Source: CAZQFV01 sp964592645 (lineage in GTDB: Bacteria > Chloroflexota > Chloroflexia > DTKN01). From it: a stretch of 64,000 bases of DNA. Made by a program: the position numbers and the translations under genes. Below the pieces are notes generated by a model that worked only from the letters and a program-made list of their open reading frames with translations, ran no database searches and had not been told where the DNA came from. The stretch covers positions 124,001-188,000 of the forward strand of contig CAZQFV010000001.1 in the NCBI GenBank assembly GCA_964592645.1, read 5' to 3'. Each line of letters opens with the position of its first letter. Position 1 is the first letter of the stretch. Of this stretch, positions 30,714 to 39,294 are shown in pieces.

Positions 30714-32420
30714 ATGACCGATACAGCGGTTTTCGAACCCGCGGGGCCCGAGGAGCACGCGGCCCTGCACCGGCGCCTGGAGATCCTGCGCCGCGCCGAC
30801 CTGATCCTGCAGCGCACGGAGGACCACGAGCTGCTGGAGCAGCAGTTCCTGGACCTGATGCTGGAATCGGCCGGCGCGGCGTCGGGGACGCTCTACCGGG
30901 TCGACGAGGAGCGGCGCGAACTGGTCTTTGCCGTCGTCCGCGGGCCGCGGGAGGTCAGCGCGGCGCTGCAGGGGCGGCGCATGCCCATAGGCCAGGGCAT
31001 CGTCGGGAAGAGCGTACAGAAGGGCGAGCGCATCTGGGTGCCGGCCGTCGAGCGCAGCCGCGATTGGGCGCGCGACCTCTCCGAGCGCACGGGCTACCTT
31101 CCACAGAACGTCCTCTGCCTGCCGCTGAAGGCCCAGGAGCGGGTGATCGGCGTCGTCCAGCTGTTCGATCACCCGGCCGATTCCCCCTATACCCAGGCGG
31201 AGCTGGATTTCCTGAGCGTCCTGGCCAACGACCTGGCGCTGAAGATGGAGAACGCCGCCCTGCTGGACGCCTCCCGGCGCATGGTGGCGCGCATGCGCGC
31301 GCTGTTGGAGGTGGGGCTGGAGCTGGGGCGCACGTTGGACCGCGACCGGCTGCTGCACCTGATCATGAACCAGGTGTGCGACATGGTGCAGGCCGAGGCG
31401 GCCTCGGTCTTTGAGCTGGAGGAAGAGGCCGGCGAGCTGGTGCTCTGCGCCACCTCGCTGGCGCCGGCCGGCCAATCGCCCCACATCCGTGTCCCCCGCG
31501 GGGAGGGCGTCGCCGGCTGGGTGGCCGAGCACGGCGAGACGGTCCTGGTGCCCGACGTGAGCCAGGATCCCCGGCACTATGCCCGGGCCGGCCAGGCGGT
31601 GGGGTTCGTCACCCGGTCCATCCTCTGCACGCCGCTGGCGTTGCAGGAGCGGGTCCCGGGGCAGGAGGCGCTCCGCCGGCGGGTGATCGGCGTGGCCCAG
31701 GCACTGAATAAGCGCGGGGACGAGCCGTTCACCCGCGACGACATCGAGATCTTTGAGGGGCTGGCCCGCCAGGCGGCGATGGCCATCGAGCGCACCCGGC
31801 TCTACCGCGAGATCAACGACATGTTCGTGGACATGGTGCGGGCCCTGGCCGAGGCCATCGAGGCCAAGGACCCCTACACCCGGGGCCACACGGGCCGGGT
31901 GACCGACATCAGCGTCGTGGTCGCCCGCGAGCTGGGGCTGCCGCAGGACGAGGTCTTCAAGATCAGCCTCTCGGCGATCCTGCACGACATCGGCAAGATC
32001 GGCATGCCCGACGCCATCCTGCGCAAGCCCTCGCGGGTGACGGCGGAGGAGATGCAGGTGATCCGCGAGCACCCGGAGCGCGGGGAGCGCATCCTGAAGC
32101 CGCTGCGCCACCTGCACGAGATCATCGCCGGCGTGGCCGAGCACCACGAGCGCTACGACGGCCAGGGCTATCCGCGGCGGTTGGCGGGGGAAGAGATCTG
32201 TCTGGCCGGCCGGGTCATCGCCGTGGCCGACACCTTCGACGCCATGACCTCGGACCGCCCCTACCGCCAGGGGATGCCGGCGAGCCTGGCGCTGGCCGAG
32301 ATCCGCGAGCAGGCCGGCCGGCAGTTCGACCCGCAGGTGGTGGCGGCCTTTCTGCGGGCCTGGGACAAGGGGCTGATTGCTTCCCCCAACCGTCCGGCCA
32401 TGGGCGACGACGATGGGTAA
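30714..32420 (+). CDS. GAF-GAF-HD-GYP cyclic-di-GMP phosphodiesterase-type protein
   Basis: A 568-residue soluble signalling protein. Two GAF domains (~25-180 and ~195-365) are followed by an HD-GYP domain (~375-555) with intact metal motifs: HTGRVTDIS, SAILHDIGKIGMPD, HHERYDGQGYPRRL, AVADTFDAMTSDRPYR. Such enzymes hydrolyse cyclic di-GMP in response to small ligands or redox signals bound by the GAF domains. The miaA start lies inside its last codons. No GGDEF cyclase is seen in the window. Confidence 0.93.
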   Translation: MTDTAVFEPAGPEEHAALHRRLEILRRADLILQRTEDHELLEQQFLDLMLESAGAASGTLYRVDEERRELVFAVVRGPREVSAALQGRRMPIGQGIVGKSVQKGERIWVPAVERSRDWARDLSERTGYLPQNVLCLPLKAQERVIGVVQLFDHPADSPYTQAELDFLSVLANDLALKMENAALLDASRRMVARMRALLEVGLELGRTLDRDRLLHLIMNQVCDMVQAEAASVFELEEEAGELVLCATSLAPAGQSPHIRVPRGEGVAGWVAEHGETVLVPDVSQDPRHYARAGQAVGFVTRSILCTPLALQERVPGQEALRRRVIGVAQALNKRGDEPFTRDDIEIFEGLARQAAMAIERTRLYREINDMFVDMVRALAEAIEAKDPYTRGHTGRVTDISVVVARELGLPQDEVFKISLSAILHDIGKIGMPDAILRKPSRVTAEEMQVIREHPERGERILKPLRHLHEIIAGVAEHHERYDGQGYPRRLAGEEICLAGRVIAVADTFDAMTSDRPYRQGMPASLALAEIREQAGRQFDPQVVAAFLRAWDKGLIASPNRPAMGDDDG

Positions 32421-33372
32421 CGCCACGCCGCGGCCCCCCGTGATCGTCCTGCTGGGACCCACCGGGGTCGGCAAGACGGCGCTCGCCGTGGAGCTGGCCC
32501 GGCGGCTGGGCGGCGAGATCGTCTCCGCCGACTCGCGCCAGGTCTACCGGCGCATGGACATCGGCACGGCCAAGCCCACCCCGGCGCAGCGCGCCGCCGT
32601 CCCGCACCATCTGCTGGACGTGGTGGAGCCCGACGTTGGCTTCTCGCTGGCCGAGTTCTGCGAGCAGGCCCGCGCCGCCCTGGATGAGATCCTCGCCCGC
32701 GGCCGCCGGCCGCTGCTGGTCGGCGGGACCGGGCAATACCTGGCGGCCGTGCTGGAGGGTTGGCGCGTGCCGCGCGTCCCGCCCCAGGCCGCGTTCCGCG
32801 CCCAACTGGAGGAGGAGGCGCGGGTGCTGGGGGTGGCGGCGCTCTATCGGCGGCTGCAGGAGCGCGACCCGCAGGCGGCGGCGCGTATCCTGCCGGGCAA
32901 CCTGCGGCGCATCATCCGCGCCCTGGAGGTCGGCGAGTTCGGCGGGGCGCCCTTCTCGCGGCAGCGGCGCCGGGAGCAGCCGCCCTACGACTTCCTGGTG
33001 CTGGGGCTGACCATGGAGCGGCCGGCCCTCTACGCCCGCGTCGACGCCCGCGCCGAGGAGATGGTCCGGCGGGGGCTGGTGGAGGAGGTGCGGGGGCTGC
33101 TGGCCGCCGGCTACGGCTGGGACCTCCCGGCGATGTCCGGGCTCGGCTATCTCCAGTTTCGGCCCTACCTGGAGGGCCAGCAGTCCCTCCAGGAGGCCGT
33201 GGCCCGGCTCAAGTTCGATACCCATGCCTTTATTCGGCACCAGTACACGTGGTTCCGGAGGCTCCCCGTGGAGCGGTGGCTGGACGCGGAGAGCGAGGTG
33301 GAGACGGGGGATGTGGTGGCGTGGGTCGACGAGTGGATGGGTAGGCAAGCGGCCGGGGATATGGGGCGGTAG
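32413..33372 (+). CDS. miaA: tRNA dimethylallyltransferase
   Basis: A 319-residue MiaA: P-loop VLLGPTGVGKTALAVELA, SADSRQVYRRMDIGTAKPT, HHLLDVVEPD, LLVGGTGQYL and RRIIRALEV are all diagnostic. It adds a dimethylallyl group to A37 of tRNAs reading UNN codons. I start it at ATG 32413 (8-nt overlap with the HD-GYP gene) rather than the TTG-type start 36 bp upstream, which would add an atypical extension. Confidence 0.94.
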   Translation: MGNATPRPPVIVLLGPTGVGKTALAVELARRLGGEIVSADSRQVYRRMDIGTAKPTPAQRAAVPHHLLDVVEPDVGFSLAEFCEQARAALDEILARGRRPLLVGGTGQYLAAVLEGWRVPRVPPQAAFRAQLEEEARVLGVAALYRRLQERDPQAAARILPGNLRRIIRALEVGEFGGAPFSRQRRREQPPYDFLVLGLTMERPALYARVDARAEEMVRRGLVEEVRGLLAAGYGWDLPAMSGLGYLQFRPYLEGQQSLQEAVARLKFDTHAFIRHQYTWFRRLPVERWLDAESEVETGDVVAWVDEWMGRQAAGDMGR

Positions 33373-33413
33373 CTTGACGATCCCGCCCCCGGCGTCGGCA
33401 GCCGAGGTCCGTT

Positions 33414-34208
33414 ATGCGCTATACTTTGTCATCCGGCTCCCTCTACACCTACGGCCTGGAGCGCTTCTTTGCCCTGGCGGCCGAGGCCGGGTTCGACGGG
33501 GTGGAGGTGCTGATTGACATGCGTTTCGACACCCGCCAGCCGGCCTATCTGCGCCGCCTGGTGGAGCGGTACGGGCTGCCGATCGGCAGCGTTCACGCGC
33601 CGTTCCGTCCGGCCCGCCTGGACGCCTGGCCGCACGACTTTCCCGGCAGCATCGCCGCGGCGGCCGGGCTGGCCGATGAGGTGGGGGCGGGGATCGTGGT
33701 CGCGCACCTGCCCATGCTCCCCGATCGCGCCTACGGGCGCTGGCTGAGGGACGAGCTGCCGGCCTGGCAACGGGCGCATCCCCGGACGGTCGTCGCCGTG
33801 GAGAACATGCCGGTCAAGTGGTTCCGCTGGTGGCCCTTTGCTCCGCTGGACCCCTGGCGGATGAACCGGATCGAGCGGTGGGCCGGCTTTGCGCACCTGA
33901 TGTTGGACACGACCCACCTGGCGACCAAGGGGCTGGACCCGCAGGCGGTCTACGAGCGGGTGCGGGGGCAGGTGGTGCATGTGCACCTGTCCAACGCCCG
34001 GCGCGTCGGGAGGCGGGTGAGCGAGCACCGCCGCCTGGAGGACGGCGCGCTGGCGCTGGACGCCTTCCTGGGCCGGCTGGCCGCGACGGGCTACGGTGGG
34101 CTGGTTGTCGTGGAGTTGGACCCGCGGCACCTGGACGCCGCGGACGAGGAACGGGTGCGCGCTCACCTGCGGCGGCAGATCGCCTTCTGCCGGGAGCATG
34201 GGGGGTAG
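33414..34208 (+). CDS. Sugar phosphate isomerase/epimerase-like TIM-barrel protein
   Basis: A 264-residue xylose-isomerase-like TIM barrel (AP endonuclease family 2 fold): YGLERFFALAAEAGFDGVEVLID, GSVHAPF, VVAHLP, VAVENMPVKW, HLMLDTTHLATKG, VVHVHLSN and VVVELDPRHL place the usual His/Glu/Asp metal ligands. The fold covers isomerases, epimerases and endonuclease IV; the substrate cannot be assigned. The next gene, a macrodomain protein, begins 56 bp on. Confidence 0.85.
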   Translation: MRYTLSSGSLYTYGLERFFALAAEAGFDGVEVLIDMRFDTRQPAYLRRLVERYGLPIGSVHAPFRPARLDAWPHDFPGSIAAAAGLADEVGAGIVVAHLPMLPDRAYGRWLRDELPAWQRAHPRTVVAVENMPVKWFRWWPFAPLDPWRMNRIERWAGFAHLMLDTTHLATKGLDPQAVYERVRGQVVHVHLSNARRVGRRVSEHRRLEDGALALDAFLGRLAATGYGGLVVVELDPRHLDAADEERVRAHLRRQIAFCREHGG

Positions 34209-34264
34209 GCCGGCGCCTCTGCCGATCGTCGCCGCGGGCCGGGCGTAGCCGCAGGAGAAAGGCC

Positions 34265-34774
34265 ATGGGGCATCCGCGCATCGCCATCGTCGAGGGGGAC
34301 ATCACCCGGCAGGAGGTGGAGGCGATTGTCAACGCCGCCAACAGCACGCTGCTCGGCGGCGGCGGGGTGGACGGGGCCATCCACCGGGCGGCCGGCCCGG
34401 GGCTGCTCGAGGAGTGCCGACGGTTGGGCGGCTGCGCTACCGGGGAGGCCAAGATCACCGGCGGCTACAGACTGCCGGCCCGCTGGGTGATCCACACCGT
34501 GGGGCCGGTCTGGCACGGCGGCGGGCAGGGGGAAGAAGAGCTGCTGGCGCGCTGCTACCGCAGCTCGCTGGCCCTGGCCGAGCAGCACGGCGTGCGGACG
34601 ATTGCCTTTCCGGCGATCAGCACGGGGGCCTATGGGTTCCCCCTGGAGCGGGCGGCGCGCATCGCCCTGCGCGAGGTGCGGCAGTTCCTGGAGTCCCACG
34701 CCCTGCCGGAGCAGGTCACCATGGTCTGTTTCGGGGAGCGCGCGTATCGGGCGTACGTGGAGGCTTTGGGATAG
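34265..34774 (+). CDS. Macrodomain protein (O-acetyl-ADP-ribose deacetylase-like)
   Basis: A 169-residue single macrodomain: VEGDITRQEVEAIVNAANST, LLGGGGVDGAIHRAAGP, GEAKITGGYRLPARWVIHTVGP, FPAISTGAYGFPLERAA. These are the ADP-ribose-binding loops of the MacroD/YmdB class, which removes ADP-ribose from proteins or deacetylates O-acetyl-ADP-ribose. AGGAGAAAGG lies before ATG 34265. A palindromic repeat with a T tract follows and may terminate transcription. Confidence 0.92.
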   Translation: MGHPRIAIVEGDITRQEVEAIVNAANSTLLGGGGVDGAIHRAAGPGLLEECRRLGGCATGEAKITGGYRLPARWVIHTVGPVWHGGGQGEEELLARCYRSSLALAEQHGVRTIAFPAISTGAYGFPLERAARIALREVRQFLESHALPEQVTMVCFGERAYRAYVEALG

Positions 34775-34788
34775 GGTCCGCCCGGTGG

Positions 34789-34835
34789 ACCACAAAGGCA
34801 CCAAAAGGCTCCTCTTGGTGTCCTGGTGGTTTTTC
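34789..34835 (+). terminator. ACCACAAAGGCACC-type repeat acting as a terminator-like hairpin
   Basis: ACCACAAAGGCACCAAAAGG (34789-34808) pairs imperfectly with TCTTGGTGTCCTGGTGGT (34813-34830), followed directly by a T tract. It belongs to the dispersed repeat family and lies 14 bp after the macrodomain stop. Confidence 0.6.
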
Positions 34836-34862
34836 TGCCTCTGGGCCCCCGTGGTCACCGGG

Positions 34863-35123
34863 TCATTCGCCGTCGGCCCAGCGGCCGGCCCAGGTGAGGA
34901 GGAGCCACAGCAGGCCGGCCAGCCCCAGGAGGGCCAGGGTGCAGGACACGATGCTGACCAGTCCGCCGGCCAGCCCGCCCCAGCCGTAGTTGGCGGCGAT
35001 CAGGAGGCCGCCGACCACCAGCAGGAGCAGGAAGAAGCCGAGCACCAGCCGGCGCTCGGTCTGCCGGCGATGGGCCGGGAGGTCGGCTGGGGGGCGGGGG
35101 CGCTGCCGGCGGGGGCGCTGCAT
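34863..35123 (-). CDS. Small two-helix membrane protein
   Basis: An 86-residue protein with a basic, Pro/Arg-rich N-terminus (~30 residues) and two hydrophobic segments (LVLGFFLLLLVVGGLLIAA and a second one around LLGLAGLLWLLLTW). The start at 35123 has AGGAG upstream on the minus strand. No family is recognised. It lies downstream of the roadblock gene but behind a strong terminator. Confidence 0.6.
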   Translation of the reverse strand: MQRPRRQRPRPPADLPAHRRQTERRLVLGFFLLLLVVGGLLIAANYGWGGLAGGLVSIVSCTLALLGLAGLLWLLLTWAGRWADGE

Positions 35124-35154
35124 GGTGGGCTCTCCTGGTGTGGCAAAAATGCTT

Positions 35155-35186
35155 TCGGTAGGGCCCGACTGCCGGGGCCCTACCGA
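35155..35186 (-). terminator. Intrinsic terminator after the roadblock gene
   Basis: A perfect 12-bp stem (35155-35166 with 35175-35186, TCGGTAGGGCCC) with an 8-nt loop; on the minus strand it is followed by GCATTTTTG. Confidence 0.75.
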
Positions 35187-35255
35187 GAAGGCGCTGCTGG
35201 GTCGTAGGCGATCGGCGCGCGCCGCCACTGCGGGCGGGCGCTGTGCGGGGCGCGG

Positions 35256-35627
35256 CTACTGCAGCAGGCGCAGCAGCTCGTTGGCGGTGCGCTTCATGTC
35301 CAGGAAGACCAGGCCCAGCTTGGCGTTCTTGCGGGCCAGGGCGGTGAGGACGGCCTCTTCGCCCACCGACATCAGCAGGACGTACCCCTCTTCGCCGCGC
35401 ACAAAGACCTGGTCCAACACGCCCCGGCGCAGCTCGTTGGCGATGCGCTCGCCCAGGGAGAGCATGGCGGCGCTCATGGCCGAGACCCGGTCCTCTTCTA
35501 CGTCCGCGGGCAGGGCCGAGGCGATGATCAGGCCGTCCACACTGACCACGGCCGAGGCCTCGACGTCGGGGGTCGTCATCTGGAGCTCTTTGAGTAGTTT
35601 TACCATCTCATCGGTGCGCGTGGCCAC
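35256..35627 (-). CDS. Roadblock/LC7 domain protein
   Basis: A 123-residue roadblock/LC7 fold protein: LLKELQMTTPDVEASAVVSVDGLIIASALP, then SLGERIANELRRG and EEGYVLLMSVGEEAVLTALA. In bacteria such proteins often work with small Ras-like GTPases (MglA/MglB-type polarity modules) or multi-component signalling systems; no GTPase gene is adjacent. It has its own promoter (35679-35707) and terminator, so it is a single-gene unit. Confidence 0.9.
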   Translation of the reverse strand: MATRTDEMVKLLKELQMTTPDVEASAVVSVDGLIIASALPADVEEDRVSAMSAAMLSLGERIANELRRGVLDQVFVRGEEGYVLLMSVGEEAVLTALARKNAKLGLVFLDMKRTANELLRLLQ

Positions 35628-35678
35628 GGGTTCCTCCTTTTGGGGTGAGACAACAACTGCGGGGACCCCACCGGCCCT

Positions 35679-35707
35679 ATTCTAACACAAAGGGGCCGCC
35701 GACGCAA
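35679..35707 (-). promoter_or_regulatory. Promoter for the roadblock gene
   Basis: On the minus strand, TTGCGT (35702-35707), 17 bp, TAGAAT (35679-35684) with a TGT extension; 52 bp before the start. Confidence 0.65.
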
Positions 35708-35751
35708 CCACCCAGAGCCGGGGCCGCATAGCTTGCCGAGCGAAGTGTCGC

Positions 35752-37086
35752 CTAGCGCGTGGCGCTGGTGAAGCGGAAGCGGCCGATGTGCAGGGCCGGC
35801 ACGCGCAGCCCGCCGTGGAAGCCGCCGGCCAGGCGCGTCTCCCGGCCGATGGCCACGACCTGGTTCAGGGCCTCCAGGGCGCTCTGGGTGAAGCGCAGGT
35901 CCTTGATCGGTCGGACGATCTCCCCGTTCTCGATGAGAAAGGTGCCGTCGCGGGTCATGCCGGTGAGGATGGCCTTCAGCGGGTGGACCGGGTTCACATA
36001 GTGGAAGCGGGTCACCCACAGGCCGCGCCGGATGGTGCGGCCCAGCTCCTGGCGGGGGGTGGTGCCGGGGGCCATGAACAGGTTGTGCGGCATGGGGCCG
36101 AAGGTGTTGGGGGCCGGCAGGGCATGGCCGGTGGAAACCCGTCCGGGCTCCCGGCCGGCCGTGTAGCTGTCGTAGGCCACCCCCTTGGCGACCCCTTGCG
36201 TGATGATCTCCAGCCGCTGCTTGGGCACCCCCTCGAAGTCAAAGGGCATCGGCAGGCCGGTGGGGTCGAGTCCGTCGTCCCAGATGGTGATCTCCGGCCC
36301 GACCAGTTGCTCTCCCAGCCGCATAAAGCTGCGGCCCTCCTGCAGAGCCTGGGCCGAGAAGCCGAGGTACGCCATGTAGCTCAGCAGGTCGGCCACGGCG
36401 TGTTCCTCCAGGACAACCTCGTACTCTCCCGGCTCCAGGTCGACCGGGTTGGCGCTGCGCAGCGCTTTGTCCACAGCCTCGCGCCCCACCGCCTCGGCGT
36501 CGATCTCGGCGATATCGCCGGCTACGGCCCGACTGTAGCCGGAGCCTGTGTCGCCCATAACCACCGTGACCAGGTTGGCCTGGGTGCCGATAAAGTGCGC
36601 GCGCACTCCCAGGGAGTTGGCCACTCCGACCTCGTTCCAGCGCGTGGAGAGGGAGCCGCTGGCCCGCAGGCCGTTCTCCTGGGCCAGCCGGCAGACGACT
36701 CCGACGCGCCGGGCGCGCTCATCGGGGGAGCACTCCGCCGTCGCCGCCGAAAAGGCCGACACGTCGGGGATGGGGGCCGGCCCGGGCAGGGAGCGGAAAT
36801 CGGGGTCCTCCACCTGCAGCCGGGCGATGGCCAGAGCCTCGTCGGTGGTCTTGCGTAGCTGCTCCGCGGACAGGTCGTTGGTCGAGGCCACGCCGATGCG
36901 CTTGCCCAGGACCACGCGCACCGAGACATGGGCATCGCTGCGGGCAACGTTCTGGTGGATGTAGGAGTTGGCGAAACGGGTCAGGGCTTCCTCGCGAGCC
37001 AGGAAGAGGACCTCGCACTGGTCGGCCTGGGCATAGTGCAGGACCAGTTCGGCGATGCGGTGAAAGTGCGCGGGTCCAAACATCAT
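35752..37086 (-). CDS. TldE/PmbA-like subunit of the TldD/TldE protease family
   Basis: A 444-residue member of the TldD/PmbA family. It lacks the HExxxH zinc motif of TldD (the equivalent region reads VVLEEHAVADLLSYM), so it is the TldE-type, non-metal subunit. C-terminal family features are present (FDFEGVPKQRLEIITQGV, NLFMAPG, RDGTFLIENGEIVRPIKDLRF). TldD-TldE hetero-oligomers degrade unfolded peptides and process microcins. No tldD is in the window. Its ATG overlaps the ribosomal L25 stop (ATGA), so the two are coupled. Confidence 0.88.
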   Translation of the reverse strand: MMFGPAHFHRIAELVLHYAQADQCEVLFLAREEALTRFANSYIHQNVARSDAHVSVRVVLGKRIGVASTNDLSAEQLRKTTDEALAIARLQVEDPDFRSLPGPAPIPDVSAFSAATAECSPDERARRVGVVCRLAQENGLRASGSLSTRWNEVGVANSLGVRAHFIGTQANLVTVVMGDTGSGYSRAVAGDIAEIDAEAVGREAVDKALRSANPVDLEPGEYEVVLEEHAVADLLSYMAYLGFSAQALQEGRSFMRLGEQLVGPEITIWDDGLDPTGLPMPFDFEGVPKQRLEIITQGVAKGVAYDSYTAGREPGRVSTGHALPAPNTFGPMPHNLFMAPGTTPRQELGRTIRRGLWVTRFHYVNPVHPLKAILTGMTRDGTFLIENGEIVRPIKDLRFTQSALEALNQVVAIGRETRLAGGFHGGLRVPALHIGRFRFTSATR

Positions 37087-37757
37087 TCCCCTTCCTTTTT
37101 CTCGGGAGCCGCCTTCTCTTCGCCCGCGGACTCCAAGGCGGCCTCCTCGGCCGCCGCCGCCCTGGCCTCGGCGCGGGCCTCGGCTTCCTCCAGGCGGCGG
37201 ATCGAGGTGGCGTAGACGATGACCGTCGTTTCGTCGGTTAGGACGGTGACCCCAGGCGGCAGGGCCAAGTCGCCCACGCGGATCGCTTGATCCGGGTGGG
37301 TGAGCAGCGACAGGTCCACGGCGATGTGCGCCGGGACGTCGGACGGAAGGGCGCGGACCTCGATCTCGTCGATCCCGTGGGTCAGCACGGAGAGGCCCTG
37401 CTCGACGACGGGGGACTTGCCCTGGAAGAGCACCGGCACGTGGGTGGTGATGGGGCGGTTCAGGTCGACCATCTCCAGGTCCACGTGTAGGATTTCCAGG
37501 GAGAGGGCGTCGCGCTGGACATCGCGGATGATAGCCGGGCGGGGCGTCTTCTGGCGCTCCAGGAGCACCCCCACCAGGGCGCTGGTGCCGACCTCGCGGT
37601 AGGCGGTGACGAGGTCTTTGTGGGCCACCTGGATCGGCAGGGCCTCCATGTCGGGGCCGTAGGCTACGCCGGGGACCCAGCCTTCCCGGCGCAGGCGCCG
37701 GACCTTTTTCCCGGTCACGCTGCGGCGTTCGGCTTTGATAACGGTTGTCATTTCCAT
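37083..37757 (-). CDS. rplY: 50S ribosomal protein L25/general stress protein Ctc
   Basis: A 224-residue long-form L25 (TL5/CTC type): an N-terminal 5S-rRNA-binding domain (IKAERRSVTGKKVRRLRREGWVPGVAYG), a second beta domain (VPVLFQGKSPVVEQG, DEIEVRALPSDVP, GDLALPPGVTVLTD), and an Ala/Glu-rich tail. It binds 5S rRNA in the large subunit. It lies in a minus-strand operon behind the c-di-AMP receptor gene, 55 bp downstream of it. Confidence 0.93.
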   Translation of the reverse strand: MEMTTVIKAERRSVTGKKVRRLRREGWVPGVAYGPDMEALPIQVAHKDLVTAYREVGTSALVGVLLERQKTPRPAIIRDVQRDALSLEILHVDLEMVDLNRPITTHVPVLFQGKSPVVEQGLSVLTHGIDEIEVRALPSDVPAHIAVDLSLLTHPDQAIRVGDLALPPGVTVLTDETTVIVYATSIRRLEEAEARAEARAAAAEEAALESAGEEKAAPEKKEGE

Positions 37758-37812
37758 TGCTCTTCAGAACCCCTTTCAGTTCGCAATAGGCTGCCGGCGC
37801 GGGCTCCGGCCC

Positions 37813-38055
37813 TCAGAAGCGCTCGTAGCGCTCCAGGGGCAGCACGATGGCCAGGGCCCCCGGGGCCCGCTGCCGGACAGTGGCCAGGATATTGTCGACG
37901 GCCGCTTCCTCCACCCCGACGATCAGGGTCGTGTTCCCCTGGCGGAGGAGCCCCCCCGTGGTGGCCAGGCGGGTGACCCGCTGGCCCTGCTCCAGGAGGG
38001 CTTCCACGACCTCGTCGGCCTGGGAATTGGCCAGCACGGTCACGACGAGCTGCAT
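37813..38055 (-). CDS. Cyclic-di-AMP receptor-like protein (DarA/PstA family, short)
   Basis: An 80-residue PII-like protein with the DarA (DUF970) pattern: MQLVVTVLANSQADEVVEAL, then TRLATTGGLLRQGNTTLIVGVEE, which carries the nucleotide-binding loop of the family. Most members are about 109 residues; this one is shorter, missing part of the T- and B-loop region. It likely binds c-di-AMP, though the deletion makes affinity uncertain. It is first in an operon with ribosomal L25 and TldE. Confidence 0.85.
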   Translation of the reverse strand: MQLVVTVLANSQADEVVEALLEQGQRVTRLATTGGLLRQGNTTLIVGVEEAAVDNILATVRQRAPGALAIVLPLERYERF

Positions 38056-38102
38056 GGTTTGGCTCCTCCAGGCCGCGGCCTGGGCAATCGCGTGCGGGGG
38101 GC

Positions 38103-38131
38103 ATTATACTACAACATGGGGCGATGCGCAA
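38103..38131 (-). promoter_or_regulatory. Promoter for the DarA-L25-TldE operon
   Basis: On the minus strand, TTGCGC (38126-38131), 17 bp, TATAAT (38103-38108), 48 bp before the first gene. Confidence 0.7.
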
Positions 38132-38170
38132 AGTGCGGCCTGCGGCGTGTATTTCCCCGCGTTGCCACGC

Positions 38171-38956
38171 CTACCGGACGCGCTTCAGGTAGCCGCCCGG
38201 GTTAAAGGTCAGGAGATGTTTTTCCCGTTCGCGGTCCACGACAAAGTCGTCGCGGCCGCGCAGGAACTCCTGGATGGCCTCCAGCGGGCCGGGGCCGTAC
38301 TGCCAGCCGACGGGATGGCCGTGGATGTTCGAGTCCTCGACCACGATGTAGCCGCCGACGGGGACGAGGAGGCTGTAGGCGCGCAGCTCCTGCAGGACAT
38401 GGTCCCGGCTGTGGTCGGAGTCGAGGAGGACCATAGCCGGCCGGCTACCCACCCACTGTCGGACCTGGGCTACGATCGCCGGATCGACGGAACTGCCCAC
38501 GAGGCGCGACAGTCGCGGGTGACGGGCCTGGCAGCGGTCGACGATGTCCACGGTGAGCACCTCGCCCTGCCCCAGCAGTTCGCACAGCGAGGCCAGGAAA
38601 AGGGCCGAACCGCCATCGGCCGTGCCCGTCTCGACGATGGCCTCCGGCCGCGTCTCGTAGATGATCTGCTGGTAGACGAAGAGGTCCAGCGGGCACTTTT
38701 GTGCCGCGACGCCCAGCCAGGTGCAGGTCCGCCAGGTCTTGGGCGGGATGTCGTCGGCGGCGTGGTAGTAGAGGCGGTGAAAGCCGCGGATGTAGTGGCC
38801 GGCCCGCCACTGCACGGCCAGGCGGTCCAGAAAGTTGCGCCCATCCTCCCGCAGCCAGGCCCACAGACCCTTCTCCCGCACGGTCGTGCGCGCCCGGCGC
38901 ACGTTGTCGGCCCACGATCCTCGCAGCACGGCGAACCTCCGTTGGGTAGAAGCCAT
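38171..38956 (-). CDS. CmcI/cephalosporin hydroxylase-type methyltransferase-fold protein
   Basis: A 261-residue class I SAM-fold protein of the CmcI/rhamnosyl O-methyltransferase family: ETRPEAIVETGTADGGSALF (motif I), GEVLTVDIVDR, PAMVLLDSDHSRDHVLQEL and GYIVVEDSNIHG. Family members methylate sugars or other metabolites. The start at 38956 (MASTQRRFAV) is chosen because the further upstream frame overlaps the promoter and is not protein-like; the ribosome site is weak. Confidence 0.85.
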   Translation of the reverse strand: MASTQRRFAVLRGSWADNVRRARTTVREKGLWAWLREDGRNFLDRLAVQWRAGHYIRGFHRLYYHAADDIPPKTWRTCTWLGVAAQKCPLDLFVYQQIIYETRPEAIVETGTADGGSALFLASLCELLGQGEVLTVDIVDRCQARHPRLSRLVGSSVDPAIVAQVRQWVGSRPAMVLLDSDHSRDHVLQELRAYSLLVPVGGYIVVEDSNIHGHPVGWQYGPGPLEAIQEFLRGRDDFVVDREREKHLLTFNPGGYLKRVR

Positions 38957-38999
38957 CTCATAAGCCAAAGCAAGAACACCTATGCTCTTTGTTGGGCGC

Positions 39000-39005
39000 A
39001 GTATA
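39000..39005 (-). promoter_or_regulatory. Extended -10 promoter for the CmcI-like gene
   Basis: TGGTATACT on the minus strand with a weak TCGCCA -35 at 17 bp. The 338-bp spacer 38957-39294 holds this promoter and the divergent one at 39166-39194; nothing else is recognised in it. Confidence 0.5.
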
Positions 39006-39165
39006 CCACAAACGGGAACGCCTGGCGAGGGCCAGGGAATGCACGGATGCCTATCGCCAGACGGGCAAGGAGCGCGGCCGCCAAACTTGCCGGGCGGGCC
39101 CCCCTTTTTGCGGGAATCACCCGAAAGTATTAGGCCCATGGCCGCCCTTTACCCCCATCGCGCTA

Positions 39166-39194
39166 TTGATTGGCCGCCCCTTTGCGAGTACAAT
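39166..39194 (+). promoter_or_regulatory. Promoter for the four-repeat secreted protein
   Basis: TTGATT (39166-39171), 17 bp, TACAAT (39189-39194). The 100-bp leader after it carries an 8-bp inverted pair TGTACAAG/CTTGTACA (39230-39237, 39266-39273) that could regulate translation. Confidence 0.65.
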
Positions 39195-39294
39195 GAGGCA
39201 GGTTCTACCGGAGAAACCCTGAGAGGAGGTGTACAAGGACAATCCTGGTTCGCCACGATGGTTCGCTTGTACAATGATCAAGACGGAGGTTTCG

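Noticed and set aside
28866..32474. A 1,202-codon open frame on the minus strand
   Set aside because: It lies antisense to MoxR, DedA, HD-GYP and miaA; its translation is Gly/Gln/Arg/His-rich with no motif, as expected from high-GC shadow frames.
39229..39294. GTG start 66 bp upstream of the four-repeat protein
   Set aside because: It overlaps the ribosome-like sequence with no spacing and would put extra residues before a normal signal peptide.
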